Shown in pieces: positions 1 to 6,698 of a stretch of 37,047 nt of DNA; position 1 is the first letter of the stretch, and each line of letters starts with the position of its first letter. The stretch is from contig JAKURD010000026.1 of NCBI GenBank assembly GCA_022450045.1, positions 1 through 37,047 on the forward strand, read 5' to 3'. The translations under genes were made by a program, and so were the position numbers. The DNA is from Gracilimonas sp. Lineage in GTDB: Bacteria > Bacteroidota > Rhodothermia > Balneolales > Balneolaceae. The notes under the pieces were generated by a model. It had not been told where the DNA came from, did no database searches, and saw nothing but the letters and a program-made list of their open reading frames with translations.

Positions 1-156
1 AATTCAGCACCGAACACGTGGCGCCCCGATGCTTGGGAAAAACTGAGAAGAGGCAAACCAAACAAAAGCCCCGAACCGACGAGCTGCCCCAAAAACTACC
101 ACCATTTAGTAGTCCACAACTTTTACCAAATGCTTTTGCGCCTGACGCGCCCTAAC
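1..156. repeat. 156-bp direct repeat, copy 1 (cassette tail X1)
   Basis: This stretch recurs at 2893-3048 with three substitutions (positions 78, 113 and 120) in 156 bases. It ends in CCCTAAC, the outer box of the attC-like site that follows. No convincing reading frame fills it. It is best read as the end of a non-coding or unknown cassette whose start lies outside the window. The near identity of the copies implies a recent duplication or homogenisation. Confidence 0.85.
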
Positions 157-272
157 GACCCAGCGTTTAAGCGGCGCGGGGATTGTGATTTCTTTGAAGT
201 AGCAAAATTAATTCCTTACAAACAAGTTTGATCGCATCCCGTCCGCGTCCGATTTAAAACGCCTTGTTAGGT
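151..272 (+). repeat. attC-like site 1 (integron recombination site)
   Basis: The left end CCTAAC-GACCCA-GCGTTT pairs with the right end AAACGC-CTT-GTTAGGT, giving an imperfect hairpin with an unpaired spacer on one side and a variable centre of about 80 bases. The right box GTTAGGT fits the integron core GTTRRRY; the left box CCCTAAC misses RYYYAAC only at the first base. Site 2 (2625-2747) is a close homologue and site 3 (4711-4796) shares only the outer and inner boxes. The size of about 120 bp resembles the long VCR-type attC sites. That the site is active is inference. Confidence 0.75.
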
Positions 273-337
273 TGCAGTTGGTTGAGTAATAGTATTTCTT
301 CAATTTCTCATTACCTTTAGAACAAAAAAATAATTTT

Positions 338-1243
338 ATGGCGAAAGCGAGTTCCTCAGGACACAAACTTGGTCAACTAGTTGGGGATTGGTGGGAAGAA
401 TATGTGGTTTTACCATTGTTAGCTGATATAGCAAAAGATCTCGATCTATATTTAGATCATCGTTTTAGAGAAAGAAGTTGTAGAGAAGGTGCAAAAATTA
501 TCTGGGAAGATGAAAACGGAAATAAGGTTGATTATGATTTTGTACTTGAATTGAATGGGTCTGATAAAAAAGAAGGTATTCCTGTTGGGTTTGTTGAAGT
601 GTTTTGGAGAAGAGGTGCAAGGCATTCTAAGGATAAAGCCAGAGATGATAGTGGTAAGTTAATGCCGATGCGACAAACTTATCCAACGGCACGTTATTTA
701 GGAGTGGCTGCTTGTGGAAGTCTTACAGGGCCAGCGAGGGAATATATCAAGCTCAGAGATATAGACCTGTTTTATGTACCCAAAAGCAAAATTATTGAAG
801 CTTATTCAAAAAATGGGCTGACCATTGATTATCCTGATAGGTTGGGTGAAGAAGAGAAAGCAAAACTAGCTGAAGAATTTGGAAATAATTTTGATAATAA
901 AATGAAAAAGAAAGTTTCTGATACTTTGAAAAAAGTTATCGGGAAAGCAACTATTCAATCATATAAATCAAAGATTTCTTCGAGTCTTTCTGCATTGCCA
1001 CAAGAAATCAGGTTTCAAGAAGCAAATAAATCTGAATACCAAAGTTTTGAATCTATTAAAAAGGCAACAGAATTTTTAAAGAATCCCCATTTTGAATATA
1101 AAGAAGGTGATGAAAGTTACATTTATGAAATAACGTACAGCGATGGATATGAATTTAGTAGAGAGGTAGATTCTTTAACTAAGCTGAGGGAGTTACACAC
1201 AGAGTTAGTGAAATTGATAAATCACATGGAAAAAATTTCGTAA
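338..1243 (+). CDS. Putative type II restriction endonuclease (PD-(D/E)XK-like)
   Basis: This 301-residue soluble protein is not assigned to a named family with certainty. Its position 2 nt upstream of a DNA methyltransferase, with no promoter-sized gap, suggests the nuclease of a restriction-modification pair. A plausible nuclease core is visible: Asp65/Asp67 in a predicted strand (NKVDYDFVLEL), then a strand ending in Glu87 (GFVEVFWRRG), then H96-S97-K98-D-K100. This resembles the E-V-x-W-R-R-x-x-x-H-S-x-x-K arrangement I recall from some type II nucleases, and the usual ExK lysine is not in its standard place. The C-terminal third is Lys/Glu/Ser rich. The gene lies inside an attC-bounded cassette (sites at 151-272 and 2625-2747), is lower in GC than the core genes, and so was probably acquired horizontally. 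An alternative is a defence effector that is not a restriction enzyme. Confidence 0.6.
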   Translation: MAKASSSGHKLGQLVGDWWEEYVVLPLLADIAKDLDLYLDHRFRERSCREGAKIIWEDENGNKVDYDFVLELNGSDKKEGIPVGFVEVFWRRGARHSKDKARDDSGKLMPMRQTYPTARYLGVAACGSLTGPAREYIKLRDIDLFYVPKSKIIEAYSKNGLTIDYPDRLGEEEKAKLAEEFGNNFDNKMKKKVSDTLKKVIGKATIQSYKSKISSSLSALPQEIRFQEANKSEYQSFESIKKATEFLKNPHFEYKEGDESYIYEITYSDGYEFSREVDSLTKLRELHTELVKLINHMEKIS

Positions 1244-1245
1244 AA

Positions 1246-2616
1246 ATGGATGATATCAAATTAGATAATCAAATTACTGTCAGAGAGCCAAAAACGTCTT
1301 GGCAAATCATTACTGCTGATGATAATCAAAAAGATTTATTTTTATCCAAGGCGCAAGAGAAAGAAAAAAAATTAAAAGAGGAGCAGTCTTCAACTTTTCT
1401 GAATAATTTGTCGATTCCAATTCATCGGTGGTTTAGGTTCTCAGCAGGCTTTTCAGCAGAATGGGTTCGTAAGTTGTTACTCGAAGAATATGAGAATGGT
1501 AGAAGAAGGGTTTTAGATCCATTTGCTGGTTCGGGAACTGTTCTTTTGGAAGCTGAATATTGTGATTTTGAATCAATTGGTGTTGACTCTCATCCATTTG
1601 TTTCAAAAATAGGACAAGCAAAACTTTTTTGGCGCTCTAACTACAAAGAATTTGCTGAAGCAGGACTGAAAGTTTTAGAGATAGCGAGTTCAATTAAAGT
1701 TGAATTGGAAGAACCTCCAAAGTTGATAAAAAAATGCTTTTATAAAGGTTATTACGAGCGGTTAAAATGTATATTTGAAGCGATTGAGTTAGGTAATTTT
1801 GATTCACGAATTAATAGTCTTTTATGGTTAGCGGCAATTTCAATAATTAGGGAATGCTCCAGTGCAGGCACAGCTCAATGGCAATATGTTTTACCTGATA
1901 AGGAAAAGAAAAATGTATCGGAACCTTATTTAGCTTTCAAAGAAAAGGTTTTATTAATGGCTTCTGATATGAAGGAAAGGCAAAAATGGAATAAAGGCCC
2001 TTTACCAGAATATATTGAAGGAGACGCTCGTACAATGACGAAAGTTAAAGATAACTGGGCCGACTTGGTTATTACTTCTCCACCTTATGCAAATAATTAT
2101 GACTATGCGGATGCTGTTAGGCTTGAATTAACTGTTTTAGGTGAAATTGAAAGGTGGAGAGATTTACACGATGTTATACGAAAACATCTTTTACCATCTT
2201 GCACACAACACGTTACCCGTGTGAGAGATAAGACCTTTGAGATTGCTAATGATCCAATTTTGTCACCAATACAAGATGAATTACTTGAGGTTATTGAGAC
2301 ACTTGCTGATGAAAAAGAAGAAAGGAAAGGAAGGAAGGATTATCACACAATGGTAGCTTCTTATTTTAGAGATATGGCAAAAGTTTGGAAGTCTTTAAGA
2401 GAGAAAACCTCAGATGGAGCAAAAGTTTGTTTTGTCATAGGAGATTCGGCACCATATGGCATTTACTTACCTGTTGACCGTTGGTTTGGTGAGCTTGCTT
2501 TGGCATATGGTTTTGAATCATGGGAGTTTGAAAAAACAAGAGATAGAAATATTAAATGGAAGAACAGAAAACATAGAGTTCCATTGAAAGAAGGAAGACT
2601 GTGGGTTAATGGATAG
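1246..2616 (+). CDS. DNA amino-methyltransferase (TSPPY motif, probable N4-cytosine type)
   Basis: This is a 456-residue SAM-dependent DNA methyltransferase. The AdoMet-binding motif DPFAGSGT sits at residues 91-98, followed by an acidic strand end (IGVDSHPF, about 111-118). The catalytic motif IV TSPPY is at 277-281. The roughly 180 residues between the two motifs would hold target recognition, which is the alpha-like order. SPPY rather than DPPY/NPPY favours N4-cytosine methylation by family knowledge, but N6-adenine cannot be excluded. The N-terminal PIHRWFRFSAGFS stretch (about 58-70) is typical of this methyltransferase group. The start lies 2 nt after the stop of the putative nuclease gene, so the pair is probably translationally linked. 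Its 3' end is followed within 10 nt by attC-like site 2, as expected for an integron cassette gene. Confidence 0.85.
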   Translation: MDDIKLDNQITVREPKTSWQIITADDNQKDLFLSKAQEKEKKLKEEQSSTFLNNLSIPIHRWFRFSAGFSAEWVRKLLLEEYENGRRRVLDPFAGSGTVLLEAEYCDFESIGVDSHPFVSKIGQAKLFWRSNYKEFAEAGLKVLEIASSIKVELEEPPKLIKKCFYKGYYERLKCIFEAIELGNFDSRINSLLWLAAISIIRECSSAGTAQWQYVLPDKEKKNVSEPYLAFKEKVLLMASDMKERQKWNKGPLPEYIEGDARTMTKVKDNWADLVITSPPYANNYDYADAVRLELTVLGEIERWRDLHDVIRKHLLPSCTQHVTRVRDKTFEIANDPILSPIQDELLEVIETLADEKEERKGRKDYHTMVASYFRDMAKVWKSLREKTSDGAKVCFVIGDSAPYGIYLPVDRWFGELALAYGFESWEFEKTRDRNIKWKNRKHRVPLKEGRLWVNG

Positions 2617-2624
2617 TTCTGCAA

Positions 2625-2747
2625 CCTAACGACCCAGCGTTTAAACGGCGCGGGGATTAAAGTTTGGTAGAAGTAGCGAAATTAATTCCTTAGAAACAAG
2701 ATAAAACAACGCTTCGTCCGCGTCCGATTTGAAACGCATTGTTAGGG
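2625..2747 (+). repeat. attC-like site 2, ending the RM cassette
   Basis: It has the same architecture as site 1: CCTAAC-GACCCA-GCGTTT on the left pairs with AAACGC-ATT-GTTAGG on the right. The left box ACCTAAC (2624-2630) fits RYYYAAC exactly. The right core is GTTAGGG. It begins 8 bases after the methyltransferase stop codon. With site 1, the predicted cassette runs from the G/T cut at 266/267 to 2741, about 2475 bp. Confidence 0.78.
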
Positions 2748-3048
2748 TGAGACAGCCGAAACCAACCACGAACACTTGAAAACCACTATCGTTTTACCAG
2801 CCCAAAAAGGTTGAACGAAGCGACAGGCGCACGGGAAAGAGCCCGCGGAGGATGGCTGAGCAAGCAAAGCGCCACACCTTTACAAGACCAAAAATTCAGC
2901 ACCGAACACGTGGCGCCCCGATGCTTGGGAAAAACTGAGAAGAGGCAAACCAAACAAAAGCCCCGAACCAACGAGCTGCCCCAAAAACTACCACCATTTA
3001 GTAGCCCACAATTTTTACCAAATGCTTTTGCGCCTGACGCGCCCTAAC
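2748..3048. repeat. Cassette body X2: non-coding-looking unit containing 156-bp repeat copy 2
   Basis: The stretch starts directly after attC-like site 2 and ends in CCCTAAC at 3042-3048. Its last 156 bases (2893-3048) repeat 1-156. Small open frames exist on both strands here (for example 2811-3047 plus, 2786-2971 minus), but their products are low complexity, rich in Arg, Pro and Lys, and look non-functional. Unlike copy 1, it is not followed by the rest of an attC site: the sequence switches to AT-rich DNA (ATATAATTATAT) right after the CCTAAC box. Confidence 0.65.
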
Positions 3049-3136
3049 ATATAATTATATGGAATGAAGGAAGGTGCAAAAATTCTTTATAAAATTCCAA
3101 ACCTTTTGTTTATAAGCCCTTGATATGTATTAAGGT

Positions 3137-3187
3137 ATGTTATCAGGAATTTTAGGAGCAAAAAATTCCTGATAACATTTCCTGATA
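3137..3187. promoter_or_regulatory. Perfect 17-bp inverted repeat upstream of intI: candidate attI or operator
   Basis: Arm 1, ATGTTATCAGGAATTTT (3137-3153), is perfectly complementary to arm 2, AAAATTCCTGATAACAT (3162-3178), around an 8-base loop. A third partial copy, TTCCTGATA, follows at 3179-3187. It sits about 60 bp before the integrase start, where attI and the intI promoter lie in other integrons. There is no run of T after the stem, so a terminator is less likely. Function is inferred from position. Confidence 0.5.
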
Positions 3188-3244
3188 AAATCTGTAAGGA
3201 ATTGCTCTGAAATCGCTCTTACTTAAAACAAATAGGAGCACTTC

Positions 3245-4012
3245 ATGGAAAAACCAAAACTTTTAGAGCAAGTTCGTGCCGAAATAAGACGCCGGAATTA
3301 TAGCTACAAAACGGAAGTTGCATATACTAATTGGATCACTCGCTATGTGCGGTTTCATGACTTCAGGCATCCCGGGCAATTGGGAAAAAAAGAGATCGTG
3401 GAATTTCTGAATTTTCTGGCAAACGATAAAAATGTAGCTGCTTCTACTCAAAATCAGGCACTCTGTGCTTTAGTCTTTTTATATGATCATATTCTGGATC
3501 AGCCATTCGGCACGCTCCATGATCTTAAAAGAGCGAAGAAACCCAAACGATTACCGGTAGTGCTTTCCAAAAATGAAGTTGGCCGGGTTTTGCAAAACAT
3601 GGACGGGGTCAAAAAATTGGTGGTAAAGCTATTGTATGGAACCGGAATGAGAATATCGGAAGTACTGAGGCTCAGAATTCAGGATATAGATTTTGAATAC
3701 CAGCAAATTATTGTCAGAAATGGGAAAGGTCTTCAGGATCGGGTAACTATTTTACCGGAGAAACTTCAACCGGAACTAAAAACACATATTCAAAAAGTAA
3801 AAAACCTGCATGCAAAAGATTTAAAAAAGGGATATGGCAGTGTAGTAATGCCTAAAGCGTTGAACCGAAAATACCCTAACGCAGAAACCGAACCAACAAC
3901 CCATAAGCCCGAACGCATAACAGAGCGGTTGCCCGATAAGGCAGCCAAGCTCGCACCGTTTGATTGGGAGGTGGGTTGTTGGTTCGGTTTTAGATCTGGG
4001 ATGGTTCAGTAA
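3245..4012 (+). pseudogene. intI: Truncated integron integrase (tyrosine recombinase)
   Basis: Residues 1 to about 213 match integron integrases. There is an N-terminal SAM-like domain (RNYSYKTEVAYTNWITRYVRFH, of which about 17-38), then the catalytic start LLYGTGMRISEVLRLR with Arg136, then the conserved GKGLQDRVTILP (about 160-171), and the IntI-type segment LNRKYPNA (206-213). Homologues are about 320-340 residues. Here the match stops after codon 213 (base 3883), and the frame then runs through unrelated DNA to a stop at 4010-4012. The catalytic HxxR, the second His and the nucleophilic Tyr are therefore missing, so the protein should be inactive. A good ribosome site (AGGAG, 3234-3238) precedes the ATG. 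It is oriented rightward, like the RM cassette genes upstream of it, so the layout is not the classical divergent one. Confidence 0.85.
3884..3990. repeat. Short insert bounded by perfect 19-bp inverted repeats, interrupting intI
   Basis: AAACCGAACCAACAACCCA (3885-3903) is the exact reverse complement of 3972-3990, with 68 bases between. The unit starts exactly where similarity to integrases ends, and 3 bases after a CCCTAAC in the intI codons for Tyr-Pro-Asn-Ala. It could be a miniature inverted-repeat element or an aberrant integron cassette end. No transposase is encoded, and no target duplication was found because the rest of intI is absent on the far side. Confidence 0.6.
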
Positions 4013-4202
4013 GTAGCTAAACAGCCACACTATGGTGTGGACAAGCCCGTAAAGATGTTTGGATGCCGGTAGCGTCACTCAAGATCCCCTGACCGACCAC
4101 GCCATTAGATGGAACTGTCAACTACTGCTGAAGTGAATATGACGAAAACGTAAACATACGGTGGGGAGACTACGTGCCCTTGACATTGTCCTTTTTAAAG
4201 AT
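4013..4202. other. Unrecognised remnant DNA between intI remnant and lipoprotein cassette
   Basis: No frame of useful length on either strand. A small perfect hairpin, CCACAC-TATG-GTGTGG, lies at 4025-4040. None of the lost C-terminal half of intI is recognisable here. The stretch ends at GTTATAT (4203-4209), which mirrors the left outer box of attC-like site 3 and marks the start of the next cassette. Confidence 0.4.
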
Positions 4203-4230
4203 GTTATATGGCGAGCATGAATTTTTTAGC

Positions 4231-4644
4231 CTACTTTATGTCCTCAGTTGTAATAACTAATTCAAATCTTGTTGCATCTTCTTCTCCAGAAACACCCCAA
4301 TTCTCATCTACGATAGGCTGAATAGTTAAAAGAGGAGAAGTATTATTGTTGGACATTTCGAAAAAACTGAGCTTTTCTAAAGCTGAAGAGGGTGGAGGTG
4401 AACTACCAATGTCTCCAGCTTCACATATTTTGGTTGTTGAATCAGCGAAGACTGCTACAGTGCTATCCATATTCTGGAATGCTATTTCATAGGTAACGTT
4501 GAGGTCTGATTCGGTTTGATTAACGATATAATAATTTGATCTGGCTGAGGGTTCAGTAATAACTTCAGGTCCATTAGTCGTATCAAGACAACCAACTAAA
4601 GAAGTAACAAAGACAAGAAGGAAAAGTAGTTTTACAGATTTCAT
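4231..4644 (-). CDS. Small predicted lipoprotein, cassette-borne
   Basis: This is a 137-residue protein of unknown function. The start at 4644 is preferred because it begins with a clean lipoprotein signal: MKSVKLLFLLVFVTSLVGC, with lipobox LVGC and Cys19. The longer frame from 4713 would place the signal internally and runs into the attC-like site. The mature part is acidic and rich in Ser, Thr and Asn, with no motif I recognise; predicted location is the periplasmic face of a membrane. The gene lies between GTTATAT at 4203 and attC-like site 3 at 4711-4796, so it is a probable integron cassette. It runs antiparallel to the RM cassette genes, so its coding end lies away from site 3. Confidence 0.65.
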   Translation of the reverse strand: MKSVKLLFLLVFVTSLVGCLDTTNGPEVITEPSARSNYYIVNQTESDLNVTYEIAFQNMDSTVAVFADSTTKICEAGDIGSSPPPSSALEKLSFFEMSNNNTSPLLTIQPIVDENWGVSGEEDATRFELVITTEDIK

Positions 4645-4710
4645 ATTAATGCTATTGGCTATAATAAGTATTGGTTTAAACAATTTTGAATATACGAATA
4701 AAAAGTAAGC

Positions 4711-4796
4711 CATATAACGACCCCGCGTTTAAGGTACTGTGTTAAAATTAAGGTTCCGAACCCTAAACGAGTCCGCTTGAAACGCCTTGTTATGTG
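4711..4796 (+). repeat. attC-like site 3
   Basis: CATATAAC-GACCCC-GCGTTT at the left pairs with AAACGC-CTT-GTTATGTG at the right. The inner boxes and asymmetric spacers match sites 1 and 2, while the outer boxes have drifted together (ATAAC/GTTAT in place of CTAAC/GTTAG). At about 86 bp it is shorter because the central part differs. The compensating change of both outer boxes supports selection on pairing rather than on primary sequence. Confidence 0.7.
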
Positions 4797-5115
4797 AAAA
4801 CTGACGGCGCCTGAACTACCGCTAAATGTGGAAAAAGCAATCCATTACTGCAAGCACAAAATTACTTTGTTTCCCGGACAGGCTGACCGGATGTGTGGAA
4901 TAGGATTTTTTGAACAACGTCGTGGGCGCTGCGGAAAGTTGAAAATGAAAATTAGCATACTTAGCAGCCCAAATTTTCAAAAAATCATGAGCGCAGATTC
5001 TTCGCTTTTTAGAGGCAAACCACAAACAACGCTCCAGACTAAATTAGAAGTCGAGTACCTCACAAAAGCTCTGATCAAAACACACAAAACTTGAAAGCCT
5101 GACCGGGCACATAAC
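4797..5115. repeat. Cassette body Y, apparently non-coding and related to X
   Basis: The stretch begins right after attC-like site 3 and ends GCCTGACCGGGCACATAAC, as body X ends GCCTGACGCGCCCTAAC. Both also carry an AGAGGCAAACCA-type block and both end in a bare left outer box followed by AT. An 88-codon frame (4831-5094 region, plus strand) has an atypical composition and no recognisable domain, so I do not call it a gene. Confidence 0.5.
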
Positions 5116-5205
5116 ATAGTATTAAGCAGATTTACAAATCCGCACTAATTCGTCGGATAATATTTCAAATCCATCTAAAATCAAAGTAACCCCTTGCTTT
5201 TCCAA

Positions 5206-5243
5206 TGTTATACGGATTTCAAATTGCTGAATTTTGTATAACA
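5206..5243. repeat. Small inverted repeat TGTTATAC / GTATAACA
   Basis: Perfect 8-bp arms at 5206-5213 and 5236-5243 are separated by 22 bases. The arms resemble the drifted outer boxes of attC-like site 3 (GTTAT/ATAAC) but in the opposite polarity. It may be a degraded integron site or a chance palindrome. No gene is seen between 5116 and 5250. Confidence 0.3.
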
Positions 5244-5250
5244 CGGGCCA

Positions 5251-5289
5251 ATAAAAAAAGCCACAGACCGTATTTCAGATCTGTGGCTT
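5251..5289 (-). terminator. Rho-independent terminator of the UPF0173 gene
   Basis: Read on the minus strand, AAGCCACAGA (5289-5280) pairs with TCTGTGGCTT (5267-5258), followed by a run of T (5259-5253). It lies about 23 bases after the stop of the gene at 5312. Confidence 0.85.
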
Positions 5290-5311
5290 AGGGAGGGAGA
5301 TATATTTGATC

Positions 5312-6016
5312 TCATTCCATAAAGTTTGCTCCTTTTTCAGGAATAATAACTTTGGTATCTGTAATCTCTTCCAGGATTTCTTTGAATTCATTAGGGTCAC
5401 TTTCGATGGGTGGCCATGTTCCATAGTGAATGGGCACGGCAATTTCACAGCCTATCATTTCCACGGCATAAGCGGCTTCTTCAGGTCCCATCGTGAAATG
5501 ATCGCCGGTTGGTGCAAGTACTACATGCGGCCGGTATAATTCCCCATACAATTCAAGATCAGCGAATATATTGGTGTCGCCCATATGGTACACACAAATA
5601 TCATCTTCAAAAGAGATCATGAGTCCGCCGGGGTCGCCTGCATATGTTCCTTTATAGGATGAACTGTGGTTGGCGGAAACGAGGGTCACCGAAAAGTCAT
5701 CAAAGTGAACAGTTCCTCCTTTATTAAATCCAATGGCTTGATCTTCCGGCAGGCCTTCTTCTTGCAGCAAACCTACAAGCTCTAAAATACCAACAACTTT
5801 AGCCCCGGTGTTTTTTGCGATGTCCACCGTATCACCCACGTGGTCTTCATGTCCGTGTGTGAGCAGGATGTAATCGGCTTTATCTACTTCCTTAAGCTCA
5901 TCAGGGGTAGCGGGATTATCCTTCAAAAAGGGGTCTATATAAATTATTTTTCCGCTTTGGCTTTCCAGCTTAAAGGCTGAATGGCCTAACCAATGTGCTT
6001 TGATCTGTGTATTCAT
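5312..6016 (-). CDS. UPF0173 family metal-dependent hydrolase
   Basis: This 234-residue protein has a metallo-beta-lactamase fold. The metal site motif THGHEDH (residues 53-59: His54, His56, Asp58, His59) is intact, and further ligand candidates are visible in SANHSS (about 114-119), HMGDTN (about 143-148) and PIHYGTW near the C-terminus. Length and layout match the UPF0173/YtkL group distantly related to UlaG. The physiological substrate of this family is not established. It is monocistronic, ends in its own terminator at 5251-5289, and is divergent from the YtxJ gene, with about 175 bases of shared promoter region between them. It is the first core gene to the right of the integron remnant. 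Confidence 0.9.
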   Translation of the reverse strand: MNTQIKAHWLGHSAFKLESQSGKIIYIDPFLKDNPATPDELKEVDKADYILLTHGHEDHVGDTVDIAKNTGAKVVGILELVGLLQEEGLPEDQAIGFNKGGTVHFDDFSVTLVSANHSSSYKGTYAGDPGGLMISFEDDICVYHMGDTNIFADLELYGELYRPHVVLAPTGDHFTMGPEEAAYAVEMIGCEIAVPIHYGTWPPIESDPNEFKEILEEITDTKVIIPEKGANFME

Positions 6017-6192
6017 GAATCTCCTTACATTTATTTCTTTAAATCATTAACTCTATCTATTTAGGTACAATGGATTATAATTTAAAATGGTTCAATTTTT
6101 TATGATCGGATAAAAGGTTAGATATTCAGTAAGCACTTTTTTCCTGAAGCCATCTATAAGATCAAAAAATCATCTATGAACAGGAATACACT

Positions 6193-6585
6193 ATGAGTTT
6201 CTTTCAAAAACTTGGCGATATCTTTAAACCGGAAAGCGAAAGCAAAGCTGATTTTGGCTGGAGCTCGATAAATGATGAGGATGCACTACGCGAGATTGTG
6301 ATGGCCTCGAACACAAAACCACAGGTGATCTATAAGCACAGTACTCGGTGCGCCACCAGCTTTTTTGCCTTGAAGAATGTGCAAAGAATTTCCGGGGAAG
6401 GCAGGAAGAAGGCCGATTTTTATATAGTGGATGTGATCGGTCAGCGTACATTATCTTTTCAGGTCGCGGAGCTGTTGGGAATTCACCATGAATCTCCGCA
6501 GCTCATTATTCTAAAGGATGGGGAGGTATGTTGGCATGGGTCTCATCAAAATGTTGGGGCTGAGGCAGTAGAAGTAAATATATAG
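6193..6585 (+). CDS. ytxJ: Bacillithiol system redox-active protein YtxJ (monothiol thioredoxin-like)
   Basis: This 130-residue protein matches the YtxJ family. It has a thioredoxin-like core with a single-cysteine active site, KHSTRCATS, with Cys53, followed by a helix and the strand YIVDVIGQR. The late SPQLIILKDG segment is the cis-proline loop and last strand of the fold. YtxJ proteins are thought to reverse bacillithiolation, so the host probably makes bacillithiol, the usual low-molecular-weight thiol of many Bacteroidota and Firmicutes. No bacillithiol synthesis gene is in the window. AGGAA about 8 bases before the ATG supports the start. Confidence 0.85.
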   Translation: MSFFQKLGDIFKPESESKADFGWSSINDEDALREIVMASNTKPQVIYKHSTRCATSFFALKNVQRISGEGRKKADFYIVDVIGQRTLSFQVAELLGIHHESPQLIILKDGEVCWHGSHQNVGAEAVEVNI

Positions 6586-6698
6586 GCTCTGTGTGTTTGA
6601 CATCTGATAATTGTATATTTTCGCCAATAAATTTTCTAAAGCATAGTTAACTGCTTTAGTCCCAGTTAATTGAACTATCAGAACATAGCGGAGAATGA

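Noticed and set aside
2786..3047. Overlapping frames on both strands (plus 2811-3047, minus 2786-2971) inside body X
   Set aside because: Low-complexity Arg/Pro/Lys-rich products, no plausible start signals, and the second half is the duplicated repeat; copy 1 has no matching gene in the visible part.
4645..4713. Extended start of the lipoprotein gene at 4713
   Set aside because: It would put the lipoprotein signal peptide inside the protein and run into attC-like site 3; the start at 4644 gives a canonical lipobox protein.
4828..5094. 88-codon frame in body Y
   Set aside because: No domain, no ribosome site, and the antisense strand has a frame of similar length; composition is like body X, which also looks non-coding.
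6646..6669. Inverted repeat TTAACTG / CAGTTAA before the membrane kinase gene as a terminator
   Set aside because: Seven-base AT-rich stem without a T run; may be a weak operator but cannot be supported.
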